DNA of 64,000 bases. It comes from Rhexocercosporidium sp. MPI-PUGE-AT-0058 (taxonomy: Eukaryota > Ascomycota > Leotiomycetes > Helotiales). The notes under the pieces are model-generated. The model did not search any database. It was not told the origin of the DNA and worked only from the letters and a program-made list of their open reading frames with translations. Where the stretch lies: positions 1,798,001 through 1,862,000 of the forward strand of contig JAGTJL010000010.1 of the NCBI GenBank assembly GCA_020746875.1, written 5' to 3'. The position numbers were made by a program, and so were the translations under genes. Numbering within the stretch: position 1 is the stretch's first letter; each line of letters opens with the position of its first letter. Of the stretch, positions 1-12,452 are shown piece after piece.

Positions 1-470
1 TCGCACGTCTGCCGGCTCATTCTCGTGAGTCCATCACGTCGCTCCAGCTCCGTGTTGGTCCGGGTTGGAATAACCCGCCACAGGGATGGGTCGTGAATGA
101 TGCGCTGGGATTGAAGGATTGCACCAGTGTCAGGACGCTCAAGGTCTTCGTGGAGTGCGATCCTAGTGATGCAATTTTCGCCGGGTTCCGGAAGAGCGAG
201 GGTTTCTACGAGCGCTTCTCTGCGAATCTGCTAGAGGCTGTTCTGAAAGAAATTCCTAGCATCAAAGTTGTGGAGTTCGATGCGTATACCTCGGTGTCTA
301 GGACTGGAGATATGATGTCCGGACTGGGTAAGGTGGTTTCCAAACATGACAAGATCGTGGCTTGGGGTGAGGAGCGTGGTTGGGATAAGGAGAGTGATCA
401 GGTCTGGCTGGATGCTATTTTGATGCATGGAGTTGGCAGATTGAGTAAGAGCGTTGCAGTATTTGCGTGA
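1..470 (+). CDS. Hypothetical protein, 3' end only
   Basis: The frame beginning at base 3 is open from the left edge to a TGA at 468-470, so this is the last exon or part-exon of a gene that starts outside the window. About 155 residues are visible. They are soluble in character, with hydrophobic stretches alternating with charged ones (for example around L-K-V-F-V-E and I-K-V-V-E-F), which would suit a leucine-rich or F-box-type fungal protein. I do not recognise the family. The first ATG-like start inside the window is not the real start, because coding-like sequence continues upstream of it. Confidence 0.55.
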   Translation, partial: ARLPAHSRESITSLQLRVGPGWNNPPQGWVVNDALGLKDCTSVRTLKVFVECDPSDAIFAGFRKSEGFYERFSANLLEAVLKEIPSIKVVEFDAYTSVSRTGDMMSGLGKVVSKHDKIVAWGEERGWDKESDQVWLDAILMHGVGRLSKSVAVFA

Positions 471-2820
471 GTGCAGGAGACTCTTCACTACTTTACAGTG
501 GAATTAAATGTGGTTGACTATCGCTTGAAGTTTGCTATAATGTTGCATTTGGCACGATCTAGGTTGCGGATTATGTGCGCTTACATTTGGTTCTATGACG
601 ACTCTGTTGAGTGGACCACTAGCAAAACGGAATCAGGTTTATGGCTTTCCTGGTGCATTTGGATAGAATATCGCCTCTTCGCCTCTTCAGTGCTTTGGTT
701 CCTTTCATCCATCCACAGCTGTCTGGAACTACCTAGGCAATCATGATGTTGCATGGCGACTCATATGTTACATTGCCACTGTCAAGCTCTATCCAATGGC
801 CAATATGCCGTCTCATAAACACTTGATTCCATAAACTTGACAACAGTCAATGCTCCCATAAAAAACAAGATCAATATCAAATAGACGGCGCTCGACAAAT
901 CAATTCTTAAAGCAGGTAACGGGCATGCGCTCATTCAATGTAAAGTCATTCACATCACCGACATATCAGTCAGTAATCAAAGTTGACTCGGTCGTTTGCG
1001 GTACTCCAGCCGAGGATTTTTTTGGTAGTTGGCCACTCTAAGAGTGAGTCATGGAGCTATGTATCTCCAAGAAGGATATGTTTGGCTGTGGACGTACGTG
1101 GTTCTTGGGTTTCGGAAACTGAATTCATTGTACCTACCTCGACGGCGTGAGGTTCTGCAAGGGATACCATTCATAGGCATTCATTACAATAGATGTATCT
1201 TGACAAGGTCTAAAGCTTACACCAAACTTACTAGTTAGCATCGTTAGGCAAGTATGTCATTTGAAGCGAAGCGATTTGCTGAGGAGGTTTATAGACGAGT
1301 CGTGAAATCAAGAATGTGCCCGATTTAGGGAAACACATTTACGTGAATTAGAAGCCCTTTTTTATGCTGGCTTATTGTTAGCTAGCCTGTCTATTCACGG
1401 CTTGAGTTGGTCGGGAGAATAATCTGTGATCTATTATAGAGGGGACCTCGCTTAAATCAATACTTGAGCTTGTGTGTTGTGGCTTTTCACACCAGATCTT
1501 TTATGGACATATGGGAAGGGAGGTTTCCTACTCTCCATTAGACACAAGATGATTCCTAATGAAAAAAGGTTTGAAGAAGCTGCTGTGGAGAGGTTGGCGG
1601 GGTGGAGTGTTTCTCGATAGAGCATGTTGGGGTTCTCTAACTTTCCCAGGGCTTGAAAGAGAGATGTCCTGACTCGTACAGGGTATGAGGGCCACTTGTG
1701 AAAGTTCTGAGAAATATACAGCACTTTAGAAAACTTCTGAAGCGTTAAGGATGCTAAGATGATGTTTCAGTAATCCTTAAGAGGGAGGTGCGTGAAAAGG
1801 TTGAACAGGTAAACAAGTGTGGACATCGTTTTTCTGCTATGGCGTAGAGATACTGGCGTCCACGTAAGTGACTATCTGCCAGCATCGTTTACGGCCAAGC
1901 AAAGATTCTGCGAACGAAACTTTCAAAAGCAAGATTTTTTTTGGCAGTCGTTGTTATGTTTAACTACCATGTTATGGCAATACTCATGAATATACGTTGT
2001 TCGACAACATGGCAAGTATTTGAGTGTTTAATCCACCTAGACTAAAATTCAAAAGGCAAAGTTCTCAAGTCCGCTGGCTCGTACGAGCATTCAAAAAGAA
2101 TGGCTATAACATAGGGATACCCGGGTTATCCAACAAACTGAAAATGAGGTACTCAGATTCAATCCCAGTACGTTACTAGATTGTCCGCGTAAACCTTAAG
2201 GTCAATTGAGTCTAACTCGATGTCCCCTAAACTATACATATAGACGAAATAGAAGATAGAAAATTCCAATGGCTCCCACCGTAGCAGAAGATATAATCAA
2301 ATAAGCCCCCACTTCTCGTCTCTAAGTGCATATTTGAGTACGTATCGACGACCAGCTGTTTAGACGGGATGGTTCTAGCCAAGCCCCGGAGACCAGCAGC
2401 GAGTGACATGTCCCCACTCCTGGTTTCTGGCCGTGTACAAGATAATGTACTAGTGAGTCTTTGTAAGAATCTCTGGTACCGAACTCTCTCTTAGACATCG
2501 AACGGTTGAGGATTGGATACGTACGAATGATCGATAGATGGACTCCCCCCCTTGTGCTAAACGAAGCTTGTCCCGGATCGCCCACATCAAATGCGGGATC
2601 TATGAATATTATACCTGGACCAATGTCAGCCAGCTCTCCTGAGTGCCAGAAATTGGTAGGTGTTCCAATGAAAAATGACTAGCCCCTGGTCCACAAACGA
2701 TCCCCTTTCTTGGCGTCCGGTGTTGGATCCAGCCACACTGACGTGCAATGCCGAGTCAGAGCAATGTTACCAAAGGATTTTTGGCTTCTACTGATGAGGA
2801 AATGAAGTCTAGCAGTGCTC
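471..2820. other. Intergenic, no gene seen
   Basis: Open frames here are short (under 95 codons), overlap on both strands and lack splice signals that would join them. I see no RNA gene or clear repeat. The stretch from about 800 to 2250 is moderately AT-rich. Confidence 0.5.
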
Positions 2821-3493
2821 TCAACATTCGCTTTCGTAGATCGGGCTCAATCCTCTCCTTTCCAACTGAGTATATCTGAACCCGCCCTCATACTCCTTCG
2901 CGCCAATAAACCGAATCAGGATATGTCTATTCTCCGACTTCAAAGAAGCTAGCACCGGGAGATCTGGATCCACTTTCTCGATGTTGTACCATGGGATATG
3001 GATAACAGCAGGCTGCTTCTGCTCGGGCGTTTTCGTGACATTGAAACTGGACGGTATCGCGTCGATGTAATCGGAGAAGGATTGAGCATCTACCTTCAGC
3101 TACCCACCGAGCATCCTCACAGCTTTGGGGAATAGGTTCTCGACAATGGCCAATTTCGGAGCACTTCCATTTTAGATCTCGTTGGTCGGATAGCTTTTCC
3201 AAGTAGCGAGTTCCAAAGCTCTCACAAGTACCGTTATCGTAGAATGTGACGATCGTAATCATCAACTCGCTATGGGAGTGTTTGTTCGGGAGGTCCCTGA
3301 TTCGTAGGAAGGCGTCTAGAGACTTGAACCGATCCAGCCCTCTTGCTGTTCGAGGCTTCAAGTTCTCGTTCTCGTGAGCTAGCTCGGAGACGACAAGAGC
3401 ATATTCAGCTTCCAGCTGTGCACTAGTGGCCATTGTCAATCGGTAACAAGCTTCAACTCGGCTGTCTTTTGAGAACACATCGATTAGCTTCAT
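2821..3493 (-). pseudogene. Small hypothetical protein, probably disrupted
   Basis: The first about 110 codons (ATG at 3491-3493, or a second ATG 20 codons on) look like real protein. Near 3165 the coding character moves to another frame, which runs through F-P-K-A-V-R-M-L-G-G to a TAG at about 3097-3099. It then continues in the same frame for about 90 residues (including P-W-Y-N-I-E-K-V-D-P and R-F-I-G-A-K-E-Y-E-G-G-F-R-Y) to a TGA at 2821-2823. I find no intron with good borders that removes both problems. A frameshift plus a nonsense codon is the simplest reading; a weak unusual intron is the alternative. The family is not recognised. Confidence 0.45.
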
Positions 3494-6400
3494 CGAGAGA
3501 GCAGGAACCGGAGATTCTATACTAGCATGTACTGAAGAAAAAGGAGCACTTCAGGTGGTGAAGAAAAGCTACATATCTTAGCTTATTCCGCTACAGCCTC
3601 ATAGGTCGGTGCTGGATGTGAAGCCGATTGGTCTTTCAAGCTTACTATACTGCGTCTCGAGGGCTGTACCCCACGACAGGACTATTCTTCTTACAAATCA
3701 GACCTTTTGACTACTATAGCGTTGAGTCTTGTAAACCAACAATCTATCACACGTAGGAAAACCACCTGTCTATGTGGAATTCTGAAATGATATCCCAATG
3801 AAACCTGCTTCAAGTAAAACCTCAAACTAGAGTCACTACAATCATATCGAAGCACGTTGACTTATATCATCACTTGATCTTTCAACATCTCAAGTTCATT
3901 CATAAAACCTGCTTGTAAAAAAAAAAAAGCTTCCTAGCTCTAGGAGATCCCAACAACCTCGGCGCCAGCTTTCCCTTCAACTTTCACAAGAATTACAGGC
4001 AGGAAAATAGGAACACGCTGGGAAGATACTGCATCGATTCGCCACTGCAAGAGTCTTGATTCAGTTTCGTAAAATAATACGTCATCCTTTGCTCTTCCTA
4101 AGCATCTACCTACTACTTTGTGCTAGAAAGGATGAGATAGAAAGGGGGCTTAAGCGAGGTGATTTCGATATAGAAATATAGCTGATTGACGGATCTTGGT
4201 TATTCCCCGGTATTCATCGTTACGGCTCAACTAGGAAATTGCTGTAGGGTGATACTCCCATTCCCTTCCCTACTAAATGGAGAGTGAAACACATCTTCTC
4301 TAATTCCTGAACCGGTTCTTAACATGTCGAGCTTCAAACACAACATATCAACTCCCAATCCCTAAAATTTAGCTTACCAGTCAAATAAGTCACACAAGCC
4401 CGCCGAACAAGCCAGGTTCAGCTAGCTGTGGTACACTCGCACTCCAGTACCGCAGTCGGCTGTGAAGCCATATCGTCATCCCCGAGAATGCCACCGCGGT
4501 ACTTGACAGCTGTGCGGGATGGCGCAGGTACAGTACTACATGAACTGGCAGCATCTTAGTCCGCGAGAGGCTGAGAAATTGGGTGCTGGTTGGTCGCTGT
4601 TATAGATGGAGTTGTCTTGTGGCTTGTGATGTGTGTTAGTGGGTAAGAATGTGTAAGTGAAGGGTGGGGAAGTTAAGTGGTACGGTGCGTGGCATCGCTG
4701 TACTGTGCTGTGCTGTTGTGTTATGCTGTGCGATGGAAGCATAGATCGAATTATTCTAGAAGATCTTCGAATTTGCGATTGGGAAGGGAAGAGGAGGTCG
4801 GGTGTTCTCTACCGTAGTAGGAGGCAGAAGTGGGTGGTGGGTTGGAGTATTTTGAATGCCCATCTCATGCTTTGCTTCAATCGCAGGCTGTGGTTTGTAG
4901 GATGTGATGTTGTGCACAATGTTGTGCTTGACGCAGGAACTAAGACGGCTGGCTGTAACGCTGGGCTGAGCTCATCATGTTCCTGGATATCCATCATTGG
5001 ATGTGCATACTTTCGAAGACCGTGTGCCTTGCAGCAGCCGCAATACAGACTGTACAGTGCAGTGCCTCTCAACTTTTTGCTCCTAGGAGCAGGAACAGCA
5101 GCCCGGACACATTTAGTAAATATCTTGCTTTGCACTTTGGATTCGCTGTGTGATTTGGTGTGGTGTGGTAAGTTCGGATGAGCCGGTGCATCTCCTGTCA
5201 CCTGTACTTCTCCCTGAACCATACATAAATCCATCTAGAAGGTCGAGTGAATGTCAGGTACCCGCATGCATGCATGCAGCCGACCATCTCAGCCGCAGTT
5301 CCAGGGAAGTTAAGCGCCGGCAAGTAGATGCTGTCCTTGGTGTGGAAGAATCTCACTATATTGGCATCTCTGAACCATATTTTCCTGCAGATGAGAACGT
5401 AGGTACAGATGCGGGTGCGGATACGGAGCGTGTGTGGGTGGGGAAATAGATTGCATGCAGAAGTAAGTACTTGGCATGTATGTATGTATCTGTAGCGGGG
5501 TTTGGAGGGAGGCGAGAGGAAGATCATGCGGGGAGATAAGAGAGTGCTAATTCAAGCGCGTGTATGCGTGTAATTAATCTATGGATGGAGCGTGGATGAC
5601 AGGTACTGCCGCTGTGCTGCATGAGTAGATTGAAGAAGGGGACAGGGAAGGGGGCTCGCACGTGAGGGGGGTATGGTAGTGTGAGAGAGGGGAAGAAAGA
5701 GCTGGGACAGGGAGTAGACTGTGAAAGTGAAGGGTGGTCTATGATTGTGTAATGGAAGGCCCTTCGTGTGATGGATGGAAGGATCTGGTGTGAGGGAAAA
5801 TGGGGTACCTAGTGGGTAGATCAGGAAACAAAAGATAAGTGGAGTACAGCAACGGCGAGGTAAAGTACCAGAATGAATAGAGAAATGATATCCCTACCTG
5901 CATCCTAGAATGTTGGTTCTCCAGTCCATTGGAGTAGGTGGTCAAAGGCCTCTGTAACTCTGATGTAGTTGTAGCAGGCTTCATTCTCCGTAATCACTCA
6001 GACAGATCTTTCAGCCAGCCTCACTTTGTCCTCGTCCGAGATCAGTGAATAATCGCAATTACATCTACACTCAACTACCTTTCTGGCATGTCCTTGCATT
6101 CTGCATACTGCACAGTACAAGCGGGTGAGCAAAGCAGGTCGGGTTTGGTTGTTGCATGTCGCATGGTGGGGGAATGCTCGTTTGTCGAAACAAAGAGAGG
6201 TGAGGTTAAAAATAGATATATTTTTAGAACGGACGCTGGAGGACAGAACGGACGTGCATGCCTTAGCGTGCGGGTGGCTGGAGCCTCATTTGTGCGGGTG
6301 CAGGGATGTGACTGGACTCAGTGAGGGTGGTTGGTTGGAGAGAGGGTTGAAGAGATGAATGGAGAGGAGAGGGGATGTAAGACGGGATGTTTTTGGTATT

Positions 6401-9226
6401 TAAAAATTAGACTTTGAGGTTTGGTTGGTGGAGATGTGATTGTTTTGACAGTGATGCAGAAAAACATCCATCTATGGCTTGGCATTGACTCTTGCCCACC
6501 TTGAGATGCAGGACCCATCATGGAAATCAGAATGATTTTTTGTACATTCTCCGTCAATCCGCCTGTTGGAGTGTACAGTATGGTCGAAAACTAATAAACG
6601 TCTGACTGTTTCTCGGTATCTGTCCTCTCCGACTGTGAGATCTGCCTTGCGCGAATGAAGTCGTCAATCGCTTACAAAGGCTGCCAAGAAAGCCTCGCTA
6701 ACATTGACTGGATATGTAGCGAGAGCTATGGAATGACGATGACCGGGAGGATGGAAGCCGGGTCGCTGAAAGGTTTGGAATCAAGTTGAAGAGTGATCTG
6801 ATCTGATGTGATGATGGGTCGCAGATTCATGGCCATGTTGGACAAGCATACAAGGCTGGCTGAAAAGAATCATCCTTCGCCTTGTCGTCGTTACTCACAA
6901 CCGTTGCAACGATTGTGTTTCATGTTCTGTCGGGGCAAGACCGAGGCAGACTTCTCTATGCCTGTCATCCCAACCATATTAACTTAAAATACAATATGAA
7001 GTCTGGCTGTTCTGGTATTCCAAATCCCAATCCCATCCTTCTTCGTCTCGCGCCGAGAATCCATAAAGCGTATGTTCCACTGTGATTGTGGTGATAGAAA
7101 TCGCGGCGTAGCGCAGCAAGGGAGTAGGGCCGGTTCTCGGTATCAAGTGAATGAAACAAAACAACATGGTTACCGATCTCTGTATGGTCTGCATGCGCTG
7201 CAAGTGCCAGTACCTGCATGTATTCCTGTACGAATCGACGAGAATAGAATCCTTCTGTCCCTGGAAACGGAATTTTCCTGGAGATATGTGCGGCCCATGC
7301 AGGCAAGCAAGAGAGTAAACAGGGCTGAAAATCCGGTAACACTCCAGCGAAGTGACAAAACACTGCTTCTGGAAGAACACGGGGTCGCGTCCCCTTCGAC
7401 TTGAAGGCGTGTGATTTGTCCGGGCAATGAAGTGCATCTTCACGATCGCAATCTGTGTGTGTGACACAGAAGAGGCACGGAATGTGGGAGGTCGAATTAT
7501 CTGCAGCTAATTTGCTGTCTCAACCCCCCGTCGGTAATATGGACAAATAGAGCTTGAAGGGGGCTATTTTGGGACCTTTTTGGATGCAGGAAATGGCAAG
7601 GGGTCGCTCGTTGAGCCAATGGAGGAGCACTGCTGACAGCGCCGGACCTCGGGTACGGCTTGTGCAGCCAGTCAGAAGGGAAGGGCTTGCAGCGCTGGGC
7701 GCTTAGGAAGAAAGCGGTGGGAATGGGGAGAGAGTTTAGGAGGAGTGGTATGTTTGGTCTGCCGTAGCTTTTGCGATGGAGCAGATGGAGAGAGCAGAGA
7801 GAGGTTGATGATCATACTGAAGTTTGATGGGAGGAAACGGATATTTATTTGTTGATAGCTTTGACGAACGAAGTGAGGAACGGGGTTTTGAGGGCTTACC
7901 CCCATGAAAAGACAAGTCTGTCTGTCAGAAGAGTCGACGACGCTGCGCTGGCCTTGCAACTGAAAATATACAGTCCAGAGTGACTACGCCGTACTCCATA
8001 AAAGAAAGAAAACTATCTGCAAGTGCTGATTGGATGGATCAGGGAGAGTGACGACTGTTTCGCGAGATGTCATAGGCCGCCCTAGGAGCAGCCGCAGATT
8101 ATGGAGGAGCTAATCTTGACAGATGATACGTTGCTCAAGCTTCGAACGGTCGTTTGGACTGGTGGGAGTGGTTTGACTGGTTGAGAGGGGAAATGTGGTG
8201 GAGTCTTGAGTCGTGAATGGTTAGAAGCGATGGAAGGGTGACTTGTGCAGCAGCATGTGGATGATTCACAGATGAGATTCATGTTTTTTTTGGTTGAGAT
8301 AAATTCCTTGCACATCTTGATTGTCCTTCCTGTCTTGTCTCCAACCTCTCTTTGACCTACCTACCTATCTACACTCGCCTCTATTGACAGACAGTATAGT
8401 AACAAACAGCAAGTAACCGACAATCAGTCCAGTCGAGTATACGAGTATATACGGTGACCTGGATCATCCAACCACGCACTTCCACCCGCCAAGCCCAGCC
8501 AGCCAGCCAGCCAGTTGTCTTTCTCCCACACTCGCTCGACTCGAACTCTTCCATCACCCACTCAACCCTCCCCCTCGCTCTCTCGCTCTCTCGCTCCCCT
8601 TCCCTTCCCCTCCCTCCCAACTCTCCGACCACCACCACCACCACTACCCATCTTCTATATTTAGCATCGCGATCCTCTATCGTCTATCAGCCCGGCACAA
8701 GTCAATATCAACACCAGAAAAAAGTCCCTGAGCTGCATCCAGGTACCGTCCCGCGAACAGCACCTGTTTCTCTATAACACCAGCGCGCGCCCCGTCCAGC
8801 AGATCCGACGCCATCCCCGCTGTATCACGATTCAAGTTGTTTCAGGCCTTCCTTTCCATTTTCCCTTCTGCTGCATCTGCTTCATCTATCTGCCTCTGCA
8901 CTACATCTGTGAAGCCAGCCAACCTCGAGACACCAGACCTCGGGCGCATCTAGTCTCTCCTTCAACAGCAAGCTCTCCTTTGCCTCGAATCTACCGACAA
9001 GACGCCGCGCACGCTGTCGGCCTCTGTATTCTAGTTTCCTTGTTGTCGCAGACTCTGCTTTCATGTGTGCAATCGTGCGCCAGCATTGAACCAACCATCA
9101 GCCGATAGCTACATCAGGCTGTTTCATTCCTCCACAACCCACCTACCTGTGCTTCCACCACCATTCGAGGAGCTGGATCAATTCGCAGAAACCTCGCATC
9201 TTCCGCAAGATCGGCGCGTCGCCGCC
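3494..9226. other. Long gene-free region upstream of rlmA
   Basis: About 5.7 kb contain only overlapping short frames on both strands, none with domains or plausible splice partners. The part from 4600 to 7500 is rich in TG/GT runs and short near-repeats, including GCATGCATGCATGCA near 5265. From about 8340 to 9226 the plus strand becomes pyrimidine-rich (CTC/TCC runs near 8560-8620), as is common in fungal promoters and 5' leaders; it leads into the rlmA start. It may hold a long leader or a non-coding transcript, but nothing in the bases proves either. Confidence 0.4.
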
Positions 9227-11175
9227 ATGGGGAGAAGAAAGATTGAGATCAAGGCCATCAAGGATGATAGGAATCGCTCAGTGTAAGTCTACCTGCGACC
9301 TGCTCTACTCTACTCTGCTCTGCTCCGCGCTCCGTTCGCTTTCGAAACATCTGCTAATCACAGTCTTCACCACAGAACCTTCCTCAAGCGCAAAGGTGGT
9401 TTGTTCAAGAAGGCGCATGAGCTTTCCGTCCTCTGTTCCGTCGATGTCGCAGTCATAATCTTTGGCAACAATAAGAAGCTCTACGAGTACTCGAGTAGCG
9501 ACATTGGAGAGATCTTGACGAGATACCAATATGTATGTTTGCCCTCCAGAGCGCACGGATAGGAACTGACAGCTACCAGTATGGAGGCGCCAGCGAGCAT
9601 AAAGGTCCAGCAGACTTCAGTGGGAAGGGGAAGATGGATGACGATGACGACGACGATGATGGATCTGGACCCTCTCACCATGGATCAGTCGAGCCTCAAA
9701 TGATGCCTCCCCAATTCCAAAATCAAGCCGCTTTCCAGCATATCCGACATCAAACACCATCTGCTTCCCCTCCCATTCCCAATGGTGTCTTTCCCCACCA
9801 TCCACAACAACGTCAGCATACTCCACAACCGCAGCCTGGGTCTCGACCATCTTCAAGAAACGGTCCCCGAAGAACAAGCTCCAATCTCGTTCCCCAACAG
9901 CAACAACAACACCCTCACCCTACCCCTCCCAATGGATATGCATTCATGCCAAATCCAGCTATCTACAATCCTCACAATGGCCCAAACATGCCACCACATG
10001 GTCTGCCACAGCACATGCAGCAAGGTCCACAGATGCAACAAGGACCTCCGCAAGGTGTTCCACAGCAAGGCGGTCCGCAATATCCAAATTATGGTGCACC
10101 ACCTCAGCAACATCCTCACCCGCAACAAGTCCAACAGCTGTATGCTGAGGAACAGCGAAGGGCTTCTATGCCTCCAGCTTTCCCTCAGCAAGAGCGACCA
10201 CAATCGAGATCTCCACCCCAGCCACAACAACAGCAGCCTCCTCAACAGCAACCACCTCAGCAAGAGCAAGAGGAGCAGCAGCCTGCACCTCAGCAAATGC
10301 TTGAGCCTGTGAAGAGGATGTCAGTAAAGTCTCGCAGCATTTTCACGCCCATTGATGAATCTCGGTCCATCTTATCGCAGCATTGGGCTTCCTCGACTTC
10401 CAATACCGAGCCAGCCCGTGAGGCACCTACGTCCAACAGAGCTCAATCGGTTGATGTTGGAGCTGTTACTCGCATTAAGACCAACAACTCTCCACCACCT
10501 GTTCGTGCTCAAACTCACAACAAGAATCGCAATGTCTCCATGTCCTCCATGTCTTCTATGCCGGATGGTTTTACACCACCTTCGCGGACGAATTCGGCTC
10601 AACTTGGTGGTGGCAAGCGTCCAGTCCTCAAGGTTCAAATTCCAGACGAGCCATCAGACGGTGGAAGTGCAACGGCAGACTCGAATTCGAGTCCACGTTC
10701 AAGCACTAATGCGACTGGCTCCAACGCTCGTCGGAATGGACATACGAATTCGGATTCACACTCTTCTGGTGTCGTCCTACCACCACCATCACCTTCCGCT
10801 TCCGCTCTTCTCTCGGCTGGTGCCTCTGGTCCGCCAAATCCATTCGCTCGGCCTCATCCCGTCTCTCAAAACTCTCAAACCAACTCAAATAATGGCAACA
10901 TGATTGACACGCCTGTCTCCGCCTTACCCTCAAGATTCATGAACAACGATTTCCTCCCTAGTCCAAGCAGTTTCTATCCTGACTGGAACTATCGAGGCAG
11001 CGACTCCAATACCTTGCCCAGTCCCCTCAACTTCGCAACTCCAGTTGTGGGGACTGGACCTAGTTTCTTGAGAGAAGACAGTGGCAGTCGAGATAGTGGT
11101 AATAATAGCAAGCGGAAAACTCCCGAGGTAGAAGGAGAGAGCGGCGACGCTAAAAGACCTAAACTCGATTCCTAA
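9227..11175 (+). CDS. rlmA: MADS-box (SRF/MEF2-type) transcription factor RlmA/Rlm1
   Basis: Three exons, 9227-9282, 9376-9532 and 9580-11175, join in phase to 602 residues. The ATG sits in an ideal context (GCCGCC before it, G after). Residues 1-60 form a MADS box beginning M-G-R-R-K-I-E-I and containing [16 protein letters not shown]; both introns fall inside or just after it. A MEF2-like extension around [10 protein letters not shown] follows, then a run of eight Asp, then long Gln/Pro/Ser-rich low-complexity sequence typical of activation regions. The end has basic clusters (S-K-R-K and K-R-P-K) that could serve as a nuclear signal. In fungi this protein acts in the nucleus below the cell-wall-integrity MAP kinase. 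No broken residue is seen. Confidence 0.93.
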
Positions 11176-12371
11176 TCTTCTCGTTCCACATCTTCTTCAC
11201 TCTCAACATTCTGTTCATGGAGATGATATATCTTTGGTCAAGTGTTCTCCCATCTGGCTTGGCTTTTTTGTTTGGTGTGGGGGCTGTACTTTGTCTTTCT
11301 CTGCATTGGGCGGTGTTTGCTATTTTTCTGGCGTTTTCTCCTTTATAGGGATGTCACTGCTGCCAGTGTGGTATTACTCGCGAGAGTCTATCACGCGCGG
11401 TGCGAAGAGCTTTGGTCAGAGGTGGATAGGATAAGATAGCAAGTGTTGTATGATCGATACCCTTGCTTTCAACTGGATTTTTTCTTCGTGTGGCCGGATT
11501 TATGTGGCAGAGCGACCGTTAGGTTGGATTTGATCGGATCGGATGAGGATGGTGTTTGGTTGACTCGCATGGCTTCAGGTGGGAGTGGAGGAGAGAGAAT
11601 GGGGAGGGGAGAGGTAGATATATATGTACGGGGCACGGCGCGAAATGAATCGATCGATGTAGTTGTGTGAATGAAAGATCATGACAAGTTCCCCTTTGCC
11701 CTCGTTTTTGATGATATCGTGTGCTTGGCTTAAATAATATCCTAGCCTATTGTGGCGAGGCATTGGCGAGGCATTGGCGCTTCTGCTTCTCGTGCTCTTA
11801 CTATTCTCAGTTTCCAGGGCCACCTCTGGTGTCGCTTTGAATCACTGGCCTTTAATCCAATCAGACCACTGAAAAGATGGATTGGATGAAGAATCAGCAA
11901 GTGCCACAGTATGGAGTGAGTGAGTCTCCATCTTCCTGGTCTCTCACCCCTTTGCTTACGGAGGAGCGGATCCGATCAGTCTTTTGACAGTAGAGTAGTA
12001 GATTCAACATTCTGCCCTGCCACCCGCGTGTAGTATCGACCTACTCTACACTACAGTAGTCTATTAATGTCACGAAAGCTTCGCGTCACTCTGGTTTGGT
12101 AGTCAGTGAGTGGGTGGATGTACGGGTGGATCCGTGGAAGGGAGTCTTGAATTGGGTTCAACTCACTGTGAGCTAAAGCGGGAAGGTGATGCTCGACATT
12201 CGCTACTGCTGCTCAGCTACCACCATTCAGCCTCGACCCGTCGAATATCATTTCTTACCTTCCTATTTAATTCGGTTCAGACTTCATTCACTCCATTTGT
12301 TCCCAACTTGCTCTTTGTAATCCAGCGCTGCTCTTGTCAGTCTTAAAAAGTAAACGGGCGGCAGAGGATGC
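11176..12371. other. Intergenic, 3' side of rlmA
   Basis: No supported gene. The first 500 bases are probably the rlmA 3' UTR. A short direct repeat (GGCGAGGCATT) occurs twice near 11755-11775. Confidence 0.45.
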
Positions 12372-12452
12372 ATGTCATGCGATCCACCTCCAGCAACCAT
12401 TGGCACACATCACATACCTCTCATACCATCAGTCTGCATATCGTGGACTGAT

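Noticed and set aside
4657..5234. Overlapping 174- and 141-codon frames on opposite strands
   Set aside because: No domain, no signal peptide, low-complexity Cys/Trp-rich translation of TG-rich DNA, and each is the shadow of the other.
6965..7467. 132- and 162-codon minus-strand frames
   Set aside because: They overlap each other and plus-strand frames. Composition is not protein-like and no family is recognisable.
8381..8777. Frames on both strands in the pyrimidine-rich stretch upstream of rlmA
   Set aside because: They translate CT/CA repeats into Ser/Thr/Pro or Gly/Glu/Arg runs. This is better explained as promoter or 5' leader.
9782..10312. 176-codon frame inside rlmA, and similar frames on the other strand
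   Set aside because: Shadow frames of the CAG/CCA-rich region coding for Gln/Pro in rlmA.
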